Positions 51,987 to 61,163 of a DNA stretch of 64,000 nucleotides are shown here, one piece after another (within the stretch, counting starts at the first letter, position 1; each line of letters begins with the position of its first letter). The stretch comes from an uncultured Lachnospiraceae bacterium (GTDB lineage Bacteria; Bacillota; Clostridia; Lachnospirales; Lachnospiraceae): NCBI GenBank assembly GCA_910579225.1, contig CAJTTI010000004.1, positions 62,001 to 126,000 on the forward strand. Direction: 5' to 3'. The position numbers were made by a program, and so were the translations under genes. The notes beneath the pieces were generated by a model. It saw nothing but the letters and a program-made list of their open reading frames with translations. It did no database searches and was not told the DNA's origin.

Positions 51987-54083
51987 TCAGATTCTTCTTA
52001 GAATCATGGAACAAATTCGCGGAACTTTCAGATAGAGAATTCCGTTTTTCACTGTATAGACTTCTCTGCCAAGGCTGAAACCATTCTCCAGCGTCAGCAT
52101 CAGCCGCTCCATGAACGCATCCCGGGGAACCCCTGCCTCCCATACGGGAATGTTCACTTCGATCTCTTCTTTTCCATTATTGATTACAACAATCATCTGC
52201 TCCTGCTCACTGAATCTCCCATAACTCAGGAACTGATAATCCAACGCCAGGAAACGGGTAGACCCATGTGTCAGCACTGGATTCTCCTTGCGAATGCAGA
52301 TCGCCTCCTTGTAGAAAGAAAGAATGCTCTGATCTTCCTCCCCCCATGGATAAGTCCGTCTGTTATCCGGATCAGTAAATCCGCATAAGCCTGCCTCATC
52401 CCCGTAATAGATCGTTGGCGCGCCTACCCATGTCATCTGAATCACGATTGCCTCGCGGAATACCCCTTTGGATACGCCTTCTGCAGCGGCATCAGAGCCC
52501 AGCTCTTGAACACGTCCGACTTTATGATTTGTCCTGGTAAGAAAGCGGGAGTGGTCATGATTGGACAACTCATTCATGGCCGTCTGCAAAGACGGTGCAT
52601 AAAAATTCGCCATATGATGCATCATGGCATCTTTAAATGCTTGTGCATTGCCATACATATCTTCCCGAAATTCGTCACTATGCTTTTCCATTCCGGTCAG
52701 AAACCAGGTAACCGGCTCCATAAAGGCATCATAATTCATCAATGTATCCCACTGGTCTCCCTGAAGCCATGCATTGGCATTCCCATAATGCTCTGCCAGA
52801 ATCAGTGCATCCGGATTGGTTTCCTTGACCACCTTCCGGAACTTGCGCCAGAATTTATGATTATATTCCTCTGAAAATCCAAGATCCGCCGCCACATCCA
52901 GACGCCAGCCATCCACACTGTACGGCGGCTCAAGCCATTTCTTCGCTATATTCAGTATATATTCTTCCAGCTCTGCAGACTGTTCATAGCACAGCTTGGG
53001 CAGCGTATTATGCCCCCACCAGCCGTCATAAAATTCATTATAGGGCCAGCCATGTTCATAGTTAAATTTGAAAAAATTACGATACGGACTGTCCTCCGCA
53101 ATATAGGCTCCCTTCTCGTAGCCCTCTGTCTGTTCATACAGCCGTTCCCGGTCCAGCCATTTATTAAAAGAACCGCAATGGTTAAATACACCGTCCAGGA
53201 TAATCTTCATTCCTCTTCTGTGCACTTCTTCCACAAACTTTGCAAAAAACTCATCGCTGGCTCTCAGATTTTTCATGTTTACCACACGCTGAATATATTT
53301 GCTGGCATGGGCGTTATTATTGTCCCACTCGGGCAAACATTCCCCGCCGTCCTCCACGATCACGCCATAATGGGGATCAATATGGTCATAATCCTGACTG
53401 TCATATTTATGGTTTGACGGCGATACAAAGATCGGGTTCAGATACAATACTTCTACTCCCAGATCCTGTAGATAATCAAGCTTATCCCATATACCCTTGA
53501 TATCTCCTCCATAAAAGTCCCGGACATCCATAGGTTCCGGGAGACGTTTCCAGTCTGTTACTTTCCGAACCCCCTCTCCTATATAGATATACTCCCGGTC
53601 TTCCACCTGATTAGATGGGTCTCCATTGCAAAACCGATCTGTATAAATCTGGTACATGATTGCTCCCTTTGCCCAGTCCGGAGTCTTAAAACCCGGAACG
53701 ATACCAAAGGAATTATATTCCTGGAGATTCTTAGATACACCAAGACTATTGTAAAAATACTTTTGGTTCCCTGTCTGAACTTCAAAAAAATAATGAATCG
53801 GTTGGGTCAGAGGTTCTGTGGTATACGTATAATAGTCAAAATCCCCTTCTTTGTACGCTTTTTTCATAGGTACCTTGTGACTTCCACAGATAAAAAACAC
53901 ATAGTCTACATTATCCATCCAAGTACGGAATTTGATCGTCACCCTGTCCCCCAGTTCCGGTTCAAAAGGTGTTCGATAGTTGGCGCTCTCATCGCTGAAA
54001 AGAGCTGCTTTCCTCAATACAGGCCTCATATTAATAGCATATTCTCTGGTTCGTTTTGCCTGTTCAATATTATTATAATCCAT
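51987..54083 (-). CDS. GH13 alpha-amylase family enzyme (neopullulanase/cyclomaltodextrinase-like)
   Basis: A 698-residue intracellular glycoside hydrolase (no signal peptide). An N-terminal beta-sandwich (residues 20-130, FRTWMDNVDYVFFICGS) precedes the barrel (MYQIYTDRFCNGDPSN; GVEVLYLNPIFVSPSNHKYD). The catalytic Asp is in DGWRLDVA, the Glu in ILAEHYG, the third Asp in ELSNHDHSRF. It should cleave maltodextrins or cyclodextrins. ATG 54083 follows AAGGGATGGG; ATG 54092 would leave that SD too close. Confidence 0.92.
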   Translation of the reverse strand: MDYNNIEQAKRTREYAINMRPVLRKAALFSDESANYRTPFEPELGDRVTIKFRTWMDNVDYVFFICGSHKVPMKKAYKEGDFDYYTYTTEPLTQPIHYFFEVQTGNQKYFYNSLGVSKNLQEYNSFGIVPGFKTPDWAKGAIMYQIYTDRFCNGDPSNQVEDREYIYIGEGVRKVTDWKRLPEPMDVRDFYGGDIKGIWDKLDYLQDLGVEVLYLNPIFVSPSNHKYDSQDYDHIDPHYGVIVEDGGECLPEWDNNNAHASKYIQRVVNMKNLRASDEFFAKFVEEVHRRGMKIILDGVFNHCGSFNKWLDRERLYEQTEGYEKGAYIAEDSPYRNFFKFNYEHGWPYNEFYDGWWGHNTLPKLCYEQSAELEEYILNIAKKWLEPPYSVDGWRLDVAADLGFSEEYNHKFWRKFRKVVKETNPDALILAEHYGNANAWLQGDQWDTLMNYDAFMEPVTWFLTGMEKHSDEFREDMYGNAQAFKDAMMHHMANFYAPSLQTAMNELSNHDHSRFLTRTNHKVGRVQELGSDAAAEGVSKGVFREAIVIQMTWVGAPTIYYGDEAGLCGFTDPDNRRTYPWGEEDQSILSFYKEAICIRKENPVLTHGSTRFLALDYQFLSYGRFSEQEQMIVVINNGKEEIEVNIPVWEAGVPRDAFMERLMLTLENGFSLGREVYTVKNGILYLKVPRICSMILRRI

Positions 54084-54188
54084 GCATCCCATCCCTTCAA
54101 AAATTGCTGTCTGACTATCATATAACAGATATCAGACTAGCACAAGTCTTTTTTGAAAAAAGTAGGCAGAAAGCTGTAAATAAACAGT

Positions 54189-54221
54189 AAAAAAGACAGC
54201 GGGGTTCATGCTGTCTTTTTT
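54189..54221. terminator. Bidirectional terminator between GH13 and ftsH genes
   Basis: AAAAAAGACAGC (54189-54200), a nine-base loop and GCTGTCTTTTTT (54210-54221) form a symmetric stem with A and T tracts, able to stop transcription in either direction. Confidence 0.85.
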
Positions 54222-54353
54222 AGGAGAAGGTATTTTTGTTTCTTATGGGGTGTAGCAAAAACTATATAATGTATTGGGGGTTTTTACGTGTATTATAGTA
54301 CCACATCCTCCCGAAGAAGTGTGCACAAACTTCACAAAAATCACTATCCAAAT

Positions 54354-56168
54354 TTAGCAGTTTTGCACAAACAACTCTTCAAATTCTTCTCGTGTAATTT
54401 TTTCTTTCTCAAGCAGAAGCGACGCGCAGGCTTCCAGAACATCCTTATGCTCATAGATAATCTTCTTGGCACGCGCATAGCACTCATCTATGATTCGTTT
54501 CACTTCCAGGTCAATTTCTCCTGCCATGTGCTCTCCATAGCTTCTGGTATGCGCCAGATCCCGCCCAATAAATACTTCCTCGCCGTCCTCACCATAGTGA
54601 ATCAGTCCCAACTTCTCGGACATTCCATACTTGGTCACCATAGCTCTTGCAAGAGAGGTCGCCTGTTTGATATCCTGCGAATCGCCAGTGGTAATATCGT
54701 CAAATATCAGTTCTTCTGCCACGCGGCCGCCCAGATCCACTGTAATTTCCTGAAGCATCTTCCCTCTGGTGTTGAACATCTCATCCCGTTCCGGCAAAGG
54801 CATTGTATAGCCTGCAGCACCAATACCGGTGGGAATAATTGACACTGTATATACCGGCCCCACATCCGGAAGCACATGGAACAAAATCGCATGACCGGCC
54901 TCGTGATAGGCAGTCACCCGTTTTTCCTTTTCAGAGATCACGCGGCTCTTCTTTTCCGCACCAATCCCCACTTTAATAAATGCTCTCCGTATATCTTCCT
55001 GTACCATATAAGCACGGTCTGCCTTTGCCGCCAGGATCGCAGATTCATTCAGAAGGTTCTCCAGATCTGCACCAGTGAATCCTGCAGTGGTCTGAGCAAT
55101 CTGATGCAGGTCCACATCATCTCCCAGCGGTTTATTCTTCGCATGAACTTTCAGAATCTCTTCTCTTCCCTTGATATCCGGCCTGCCCACTCCGATCTTA
55201 CGGTCAAAACGCCCCGGACGCATGATTGCCGGATCCAGAATATCCACCCGGTTCGTAGCAGCCATCACAATAATGCCTTCATTGACACCAAATCCGTCCA
55301 TCTCTACCAGAAGCTGGTTAAGCGTCTGCTCCCGCTCATCATGTCCTCCGCCCATGCCAGTACCGCGTCGTCTCGCCACCGCATCAATCTCGTCGATAAA
55401 GACAATACAGGGAGCATTTCTCTTGGCATTGGCAAACAGATCCCTCACACGGGAAGCGCCTACGCCAACGAACATTTCCACAAAATCCGAACCGGAGATA
55501 CTGAAGAAAGGCACGCCGGCTTCCCCTGCCACTGCCTTGGCAATTAATGTCTTGCCGGTTCCGGGAGGCCCCACAAGCAGCACTCCCTTAGGAATTCTTG
55601 CCCCCACTTTGGTATACCGTCCTGGATTGCGGAGAAAATCCACAATTTCTTCCAATTCACCCTTTTCTTCCTCCAGTCCCGCCACATCTTTAAAACCTGT
55701 GGTCGTATCACCTCCCCCGGTCATCTGCGCATGGCTTTTACCGAAATCCAACATTTTAGCATTGCCACCGCCATTATTCCTTCCCATGGTCATGACGATA
55801 AAGAAGATCATAAGACCGCACAGAATCAGTGACATCCCATAGGTCTCGAAAAATCCGGGCTGTTCAATCTGCAGCACTTCATAAGGCACATTTGCCCCTT
55901 TTAAAAGCAATTCAACTTCTTTCGTATCCAGCACATATGTGTTTCCTCTGGTGCCGTCCAGAAGCATATACTCCACTGAACCGGTAGGAGTCTCTTTGTT
56001 GGGCTGTATGCTCGCATTGGCCACTGCGCCCTCTGTAACCTTTTCTTCGAACTGCTGCCAGGTATACAAGGGCCGCTCCTGAAGCCTTCCTTCAAAAAAC
56101 ACCAGCACCAGGCAGATCAGCACAAGAAATACAACATATGTGCTGATTCCCTTCCATTGTCTGTTCAA
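54354..56168 (-). CDS. ftsH: ATP-dependent zinc metalloprotease FtsH
   Basis: A 604-residue membrane protease. Two membrane spans lie at residues 9-27 and 108-128; the AAA domain has Walker A GPPGTGKT, Walker B CIVFIDEIDAV and the second region of homology (MRPGRFDRKIGVG). The zinc site is HEAGH with a downstream Asp. It degrades misfolded membrane and regulatory proteins. Position after hpt and tilS is the usual Firmicutes order. Confidence 0.98.
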   Translation of the reverse strand: MNRQWKGISTYVVFLVLICLVLVFFEGRLQERPLYTWQQFEEKVTEGAVANASIQPNKETPTGSVEYMLLDGTRGNTYVLDTKEVELLLKGANVPYEVLQIEQPGFFETYGMSLILCGLMIFFIVMTMGRNNGGGNAKMLDFGKSHAQMTGGGDTTTGFKDVAGLEEEKGELEEIVDFLRNPGRYTKVGARIPKGVLLVGPPGTGKTLIAKAVAGEAGVPFFSISGSDFVEMFVGVGASRVRDLFANAKRNAPCIVFIDEIDAVARRRGTGMGGGHDEREQTLNQLLVEMDGFGVNEGIIVMAATNRVDILDPAIMRPGRFDRKIGVGRPDIKGREEILKVHAKNKPLGDDVDLHQIAQTTAGFTGADLENLLNESAILAAKADRAYMVQEDIRRAFIKVGIGAEKKSRVISEKEKRVTAYHEAGHAILFHVLPDVGPVYTVSIIPTGIGAAGYTMPLPERDEMFNTRGKMLQEITVDLGGRVAEELIFDDITTGDSQDIKQATSLARAMVTKYGMSEKLGLIHYGEDGEEVFIGRDLAHTRSYGEHMAGEIDLEVKRIIDECYARAKKIIYEHKDVLEACASLLLEKEKITREEFEELFVQNC

Positions 56169-56185
56169 AATATCTTATCCTCCTG

Positions 56186-56713
56186 TTATTCAAATTCCAC
56201 CACACCGATATATGGCAGGTTCCGGTACAACTGGTCATAATCCAGTCCGTAGCCGACAACAAATTTATCTTCAATCTGAAATCCCACATAGTCCACGTCC
56301 ACATCTACCACTCGTCTGTCCGGCTTATCCAGAAGAGTACAGATCTTCAGGCTCTTTGGATTTCTCTGAGCAAGCAGATTCTTAAGATGACTCAGCGTCC
56401 TGCCTGAATCAATAATATCTTCAATAATGATCACATGCCGATCTGTAATCGCCATATCCAGATCTTTGGAAAGTTTTACCACTCCGCTGGATTTTGTAGC
56501 CGCACCATAACTGGAACACTGCATAAAATCCATAATTACAGGCACAGTTATTCTTTTTGCCAGTTCACAGGTAAAATATACACTTCCCTTCAAAATACAG
56601 ATCAATTGAATGGTTTTTCCGGCATAATCACGGCTGATTTCTTCTCCCAGCTCTTTTATTCTTGTATTTACCGCTTCCTCATCGATCATAGTTTCAATAT
56701 GATGTTTCTCCAT
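56186..56713 (-). CDS. hpt: Hypoxanthine phosphoribosyltransferase
   Basis: A 175-residue type I phosphoribosyltransferase. The PRPP motif is VIIIEDIIDSGRTLSHL, preceded by the flexible-loop region MQCSSYGAATKSSG and followed by KPDRRVVDVDVDYVGFQIED. It salvages hypoxanthine and guanine. It overlaps the tilS end by 20 bases, with its SD GGAGGG inside tilS, and precedes ftsH by 17 bases. Confidence 0.97.
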   Translation of the reverse strand: MEKHHIETMIDEEAVNTRIKELGEEISRDYAGKTIQLICILKGSVYFTCELAKRITVPVIMDFMQCSSYGAATKSSGVVKLSKDLDMAITDRHVIIIEDIIDSGRTLSHLKNLLAQRNPKSLKICTLLDKPDRRVVDVDVDYVGFQIEDKFVVGYGLDYDQLYRNLPYIGVVEFE

Positions 56714-58103
56714 CCTTTGTCCCTCCGTTCTCTCTCATCTGTACCTTCAGTATCCTCTTTGTCTGTTCTGTCACTTTATATCGCTCACTGATGCGCATAC
56801 CTGTAACCCAGATCACATGACTTCCGTCTGCCAGAAGAATACACTGGTCCCGTTCTTCCCTTGGTACTTTACAGTCAATCAGATAGTCTTTCAACTTCTT
56901 ATGAATGCCTCCGGTAATCTCCAGATAATCCCCGGGGCGTCTGGTACGCAGAACAACGTTAGTTCTGATTTTATCATAATCAAACCACTTCGTATAGCGC
57001 TTTACTACAATTTTCCCAATTTTCTCGGATTTTTCCAGTGTCAGGCAGAAATCCGCCCCCATATAATAATATTCACCGCCAGGCGCACAGATAACTGGTT
57101 CTTCGGCCGTTTTCTTCCCATATCCTCTCTTCAGCAGCAATTCTTCATATCCCAAAACTGCAAAGCAATCTTCCGGAAGTGTAATTCTGCTCCCCCTGTG
57201 CCCCTTGGACAGCGCACAGATCTGCTCCACATAGACCGCTCTGGAGCCGATTCCTTCCCCCAGAAGCCCTTCCAGGCAGCGAAGCACTGTTTTTTTTCTC
57301 ATAACCAGATGCATCTCTTCAAACTTTTCCAGAGAGATGGCATAACCATCCCGACGCTCATGAACGCTTTTCTCCCACCACTTCTTGAGCTCCTCCTCCA
57401 GATAATCCTCTGCTTCTTTCAGTCGCTCTGCTGTCCTGGCCATGCGAGCCGCACATCCCGGACGAATCTCTTCCATGGACGCCAGTACCTGATGCCGTAT
57501 TCGGTTCCTGGTATAATCCAGTTCCTGATTGGTGGAATCCTCCACCCAGGCCAGTTTCTTTTCCCGAAGCCATGCTTCAATCTCTGCTCTTGTCACACAA
57601 AGCAATGGACGAATATAGGGTCCGCGCACTGGCTCCATCCCCCTAATTCCCCGAAGACCTGTTCCACGCATCAGATGAAAAAGCATAGTTTCTGCCTGAT
57701 CATTCTGATGGTGCGCCAAAGCCCCCCGCTCTATCTCGTGTTCTAGAAACTCCCGTTCAAACGCTTCATATCGTACTCGTCTCCCCGCTTCCTCTATGCT
57801 GATTCCCTCTTTTATCGCCCGCTCTGGAACATCCTCGCAGACTACCTGCAATGGGATTCCGCGTTCCTCACAAAACTGCTTACAAAAATCCTGGTCCCGC
57901 CGGGCCTCCGCCCCCCGTATTCCGTGATTTACGTGCAGGGCATAGAGCTGAATCCCATACTCTTTTCCATATTCCCATAAAAGTTGCAGCAATGCCACCG
58001 AATCCGCTCCGCCGGACAATCCCACCAAAATCTTCATATGTGGTCTGATCATATCCCAGCGTTTTATGTAGTCATATACTCTCTTTTGCATCATTTCATA
58101 CAC
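56694..58103 (-). CDS. tilS: tRNA(Ile)-lysidine synthetase
   Basis: A 469-residue enzyme. The PP-loop SGGADS occupies residues 30-35, HVNHGIRGAEARRD and HHQNDQAETMLFHLMRGTGL are TilS signatures, and the C-terminal domain includes RTRRPGDYLEITGGIHKKLK. It converts C34 of tRNA-Ile(CAU) to lysidine, an essential step. Gene order with spoIIE upstream and hpt downstream is conserved in sporulating Firmicutes. Confidence 0.97.
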   Translation of the reverse strand: MYEMMQKRVYDYIKRWDMIRPHMKILVGLSGGADSVALLQLLWEYGKEYGIQLYALHVNHGIRGAEARRDQDFCKQFCEERGIPLQVVCEDVPERAIKEGISIEEAGRRVRYEAFEREFLEHEIERGALAHHQNDQAETMLFHLMRGTGLRGIRGMEPVRGPYIRPLLCVTRAEIEAWLREKKLAWVEDSTNQELDYTRNRIRHQVLASMEEIRPGCAARMARTAERLKEAEDYLEEELKKWWEKSVHERRDGYAISLEKFEEMHLVMRKKTVLRCLEGLLGEGIGSRAVYVEQICALSKGHRGSRITLPEDCFAVLGYEELLLKRGYGKKTAEEPVICAPGGEYYYMGADFCLTLEKSEKIGKIVVKRYTKWFDYDKIRTNVVLRTRRPGDYLEITGGIHKKLKDYLIDCKVPREERDQCILLADGSHVIWVTGMRISERYKVTEQTKRILKVQMRENGGTKDGETSY

Positions 58104-58174
58104 TCACAATCTCTATTTCCAGAACTCCATATCAGAATACGGAAATGTCAGCAATATATCTGCCGGTATCCGTT

Positions 58175-59581
58175 TTATCTCTTCCAGATTCCGACTACCA
58201 GTATCGTCATATCGTCCGCCCCTTCTCCATATGTCCGTACCTGCTCCATCAGCCGCTCTGCCATCTCCGCAGGAGTCCCCTGGGGCAGATTCCGAATCAG
58301 GTATTTCATAGTTTCCTCTTCTTCCCCTGGCGGAAGTGCATGAATCACTCCATCTGTCATCATAAACAAAAGATTTCCATCATACATCCGGAGCCGATAA
58401 GGTTCCAAGGAAATCTGGCTTGTAACTCCGGCCGGAAGTCCGGATCCATGGATGCATTCCACACTGTTCTCTTTCTTCAGAAAGCTTACGCCGGCTCCCA
58501 CCTTCAGAAAGTCACACACGCCTGTATACAGGTCGATGGACGCAATGTCAATGGTAGAGAATATTGGTTCTTCCGGCTGAAGAACGATAGACGAATTGAT
58601 CATACGCACTGCTGTCTCTTTGGAAAATCCTGCCTCCAGAAATTGTTCCATCAGATCCAGGACCAGCTCGCTCTGTGTGCAGGCCTGAATACCTGAGCCC
58701 ATACCATCTGATAAGCCTGCATAAAACTGCCCTTCCGGAAGCCAGAAGACAGAAAAATTGTCTCCGGATACAGCCTCGTCCTTCCTGGTTTCCTTACGAA
58801 CTCCATATAAAACGTTGTAAGCCACTCCCTCCACAAACAGAACAGTCACCCGGTCCTGACTCACAAAAGAACGACTGTCCCTGGCAGGCGTCATCTCACA
58901 ATCCATTAGGTCAGACAGCGCTCCGGCAATTTTCTTTACTGGCACACAGAGTTTTCTCCGGGTATTCATGGTCATATAGACCTGTCGCTTCCTTCCCTGA
59001 GGATTATAGAAAAACACCTTATGGACTTGTACCCCCATCAGCCGCAGCCGCTTTCCAATCTCCTGTTCCAAACTCACATCTTCTTTGGTGCCGTAAATCC
59101 GTTCCATGGTCCCCACCAGAATCTGACTCATCTCACGGAGCTGCCCCGCTGCCGCCATCCTGCTTTCCATCAGCCTGTCCTGAAGAATACGGTCTCCCCG
59201 GCTTCCACTCGCCACCTGCGGGACCGTACAAAAACTTCTGGAGAGCTGTGCAAAACTCTCCTGGTAGTCTTCCATCCATTGGCGGACCGGATGAAGAATC
59301 TCTGTATCTGAAAGGCATTTCCGTTCTGTAAAAATCCAGTCGCATACATAACCCGCCAGGACGATTGCGGAGAAAAATGCAGTCCCTTTCATAACACTCA
59401 CTGCCATTTTCCATACGGCTTCTCCGAACATATATTCCACCGTAAGCTCCATAGCCGTCAGGCATGTCCCGGCCCCCAGGCCAAGTAACCATTTTCTTCT
59501 TCCCTCTTCCTTTCTGCCGAACAGAGTCAGCAGACATCCGCCAAATATGGCCGACAGGACATATTTTGTCCACTCCATCAT
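58175..59581 (-). CDS. spoIIE: SpoIIE-type PP2C phosphatase, short form
   Basis: A 468-residue protein. The start is ATG 59581, with GGAGGAGG upstream. Residues 5-100 hold about three membrane spans (YVLSAIFGGCLLTLFG; WLLGLGAGTCLTAMELTVEY; GTAFFSAIVLAGYVCDWIF), far fewer than the ten of Bacillus SpoIIE. The C-terminal half is a PP2C domain with FYAGLSDGMGSGIQA, LLFMMTDGVIHA and DDMTILVVG. It should dephosphorylate SpoIIAA and activate the forespore sigma factor. Location between divIC and tilS and a Spo0A-like promoter support identity. Confidence 0.88.
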   Translation of the reverse strand: MMEWTKYVLSAIFGGCLLTLFGRKEEGRRKWLLGLGAGTCLTAMELTVEYMFGEAVWKMAVSVMKGTAFFSAIVLAGYVCDWIFTERKCLSDTEILHPVRQWMEDYQESFAQLSRSFCTVPQVASGSRGDRILQDRLMESRMAAAGQLREMSQILVGTMERIYGTKEDVSLEQEIGKRLRLMGVQVHKVFFYNPQGRKRQVYMTMNTRRKLCVPVKKIAGALSDLMDCEMTPARDSRSFVSQDRVTVLFVEGVAYNVLYGVRKETRKDEAVSGDNFSVFWLPEGQFYAGLSDGMGSGIQACTQSELVLDLMEQFLEAGFSKETAVRMINSSIVLQPEEPIFSTIDIASIDLYTGVCDFLKVGAGVSFLKKENSVECIHGSGLPAGVTSQISLEPYRLRMYDGNLLFMMTDGVIHALPPGEEEETMKYLIRNLPQGTPAEMAERLMEQVRTYGEGADDMTILVVGIWKR

Positions 59582-59673
59582 ATCATTCCTCCTCCATGAT
59601 CCTTGTGCTGTCAGTTTCTGCACAGCAGGCCCCGACCTGCCTCCCAGCACTGCAGCCTGAATTTTGTATGGGA

Positions 59674-59739
59674 ATTATAGACAGAGGATTTTGCAATCTT
59701 TGTCATTTGGAATCGGCTCGAAAAAAAAATTTTTCGACA
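59674..59739 (-). promoter_or_regulatory. Spo0A-type promoter of spoIIE
   Basis: On the minus strand ATGACA (59701-59706) and TATAAT (59674-59679) are separated by 21 bases, the abnormal spacing known for Spo0A-activated spoIIE/spoIIG promoters. TGTCGAA (59733-59739) is an exact 0A box, and TGACAAA overlapping the -35 is a one-mismatch box. Confidence 0.7.
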
Positions 59740-59744
59740 CATAA

Positions 59745-59770
59745 AAGGATGAGCTTCACAGCCCATCCTT
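59745..59770 (-). terminator. Terminator after divIC
   Basis: On the minus strand AAGGATG and CATCCTT form a stem closed around GGCTGTGAAGCT, then TTATG. It lies just after the divIC stop and just upstream of the spoIIE promoter. Confidence 0.6.
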
Positions 59771-59777
59771 ATTCTGT

Positions 59778-60098
59778 TTAATCTTTTGATTTAAAAATAA
59801 TCTCATCTTCATAGACAAGCCCCAGCTTTTCTTTTGCAACATCTTCTATGTATTTCTTCGTCTTTGTATAGGCTTCCAGTTCTTCAATCTCCTCTGCACG
59901 CCGCTGTTCTGCAGCAATCGCTTCCATCAGCGATTCCTCCCTTGCCTGGTATGCATAGTTCTTCTGTTTCAGTTGTAAGCAGCCTATGGTACTGGCAGCA
60001 AAAACAGCCAGGACGATCAAGACAATCCCCCAGCCTCCAAGATGCGCTCTTCGCCGATTGGCTTTCCTCCATTTCGTCTGTGCCGACATATACCTCAC
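59778..60098 (-). CDS. divIC: Septum formation initiator, DivIC/FtsL family
   Basis: A 106-residue bitopic protein: a basic N-terminus (KWRKANRRRAHLGG), one span (WGIVLIVLAVFAASTIGCLQL) and a coiled coil (EESLMEAIAAEQRRAEEIEE) ending in YIEDVAKEKLGLVYEDEIIF, the family's C-terminal motif. It joins the FtsB/FtsL-type divisome complex. Start follows yabQ by two bases. Confidence 0.92.
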   Translation of the reverse strand: MRYMSAQTKWRKANRRRAHLGGWGIVLIVLAVFAASTIGCLQLKQKNYAYQAREESLMEAIAAEQRRAEEIEELEAYTKTKKYIEDVAKEKLGLVYEDEIIFKSKD

Positions 60099-60100
60099 CT

Positions 60101-60544
60101 CTAAGAGAATAGTATAATTATAAACTCTTTCAACCTTTTTTTCAATTTCTTTTTATAAAACCTGACCGCTACTTTAAGAACTTGTACCACTTTCCCCCAT
60201 ACAAACCGGAAAGGGCGAAGCAGAATTCCCAGACACCAGTTCAAGATTCCTGCAGTATGTTCCACCATCCAATTACTCACTGTCTGATGATAGAAAAGCA
60301 TACCTGCAGCCACTGCAAATAATGCATAACCTCGTACGGCACCGTCATTTTCGCGGTATAAAAGTTGGAAGATTAAAAGCGCAGTCCCGGCCCAGTAAAA
60401 TACATCTTCCAATGCTACTGCCAGAACGCCGTGGGGCACGATTCTCCGGAAGATCCGAAGCAGATCATAGAGAATCAGGATAAAGATCCCCCTCAATACT
60501 GCAAGTCCAAAAAACTGCAGTTCTTTCAGGATTCCCAGACTCAT
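60101..60544 (-). CDS. yabQ: Spore cortex biosynthesis protein YabQ
   Basis: A 147-residue membrane protein with about four spans (FGLAVLRGIFILILYDLLRI; ALEDVFYWAGTALLIFQLLY; ALFAVAAGMLFYHQTVS) and a basic tail (RFYKKKLKKRLKEF). The RxxxPH...LxxEDxxYW pattern is typical of YabQ. It acts in the mother cell for cortex assembly. Starts four bases after the yabP stop. Confidence 0.9.
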   Translation of the reverse strand: MSLGILKELQFFGLAVLRGIFILILYDLLRIFRRIVPHGVLAVALEDVFYWAGTALLIFQLLYRENDGAVRGYALFAVAAGMLFYHQTVSNWMVEHTAGILNWCLGILLRPFRFVWGKVVQVLKVAVRFYKKKLKKRLKEFIIILFS

Positions 60545-60548
60545 TTTA

Positions 60549-60854
60549 TTATCGGAATAACCGGTTCAGCAGAGATTCTCCGCCTTTTTTGAAATCCGAG
60601 ACCTCAGAATACTGGATACTGTCAATTCTGCCTTCCAGTTCGATCTCTCCCTTCTCCAGCGTCAAACGGTTCACATGCAGGTCTGCCCCTTTGATCTGCA
60701 TCATCCCCAGTTCTGTCTCCAGAAGGACTTCCGATATATCAAAAGAGATGACATCCGACACGCCGGTGATGCTTCCCATCCGTCGGTTCATCATATTAAC
60801 CTTATGCGCACCCCTGGCCTGCGGATGCTCTTCAGTGGTTCCCATCTTCACCAT
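60549..60854 (-). CDS. yabP: Sporulation protein YabP
   Basis: A 101-residue soluble protein of the YabP/YqfC family (NRRMGSITGVSDVISFDISE, VLLETELGMMQIKGADLHVN, LTLEKGEIELEGRIDSIQY). With YabQ it is needed for cortex formation. The SD AGGAGGT lies in one arm of a hairpin (60862-60899) that might limit translation if transcribed. An alternative ATG three codons in is possible. Confidence 0.93.
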   Translation of the reverse strand: MVKMGTTEEHPQARGAHKVNMMNRRMGSITGVSDVISFDISEVLLETELGMMQIKGADLHVNRLTLEKGEIELEGRIDSIQYSEVSDFKKGGESLLNRLFR

Positions 60855-60861
60855 AGAAAAA

Positions 60862-60899
60862 GACCTCCTATATATTCTCTTATAATATATTAGAAGGTC
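60862..60899 (-). promoter_or_regulatory. Possible SD-sequestering hairpin before yabP
   Basis: On the minus strand GACCTTCTA (60891-60899) can pair with TAGGAGGTC (60862-60870), one G-U pair, across a 20-base A+T loop. The 3' arm contains the yabP SD. It matters only if transcription begins upstream. Confidence 0.35.
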
Positions 60900-60915
60900 C
60901 TCTTAATTATTCCAA

Positions 60916-61155
60916 TTATAAATATCTGTAAAGTTCTTTCGCTTCTTCTTTTCTGACGGTCTCCTGTACGTTCAGCACTTCTGCCTTCACAGCCCGCGTA
61001 CCGAACTGAATCTCTATGACGTCTCCTTCTTTCACATTCAGAGATGCCTTTGCGGTTTTCCCATTTACCAGTACCCTACCGGCGTCACAAGCCTCATTGG
61101 CCACTGTCCGCCTCTTAATCAGACGGGAAACCTTCAAAAATTTGTCAAGTCTCAT
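60916..61155 (-). CDS. S4-domain RNA-binding protein (RqcP/YabO-like)
   Basis: A 79-residue protein that is essentially one S4 domain (MRLDKFLKVSRLIKRRTVAN, then EACDAGRVLVNGKTAKASLN). Homologues (YabO/RqcP) bind the 50S subunit and act in ribosome quality control with RqcH. Lies eight bases after hup and 61 bases before yabP, as in Bacillus. Confidence 0.93.
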   Translation of the reverse strand: MRLDKFLKVSRLIKRRTVANEACDAGRVLVNGKTAKASLNVKEGDVIEIQFGTRAVKAEVLNVQETVRKEEAKELYRYL

Positions 61156-61163
61156 CCTATATC

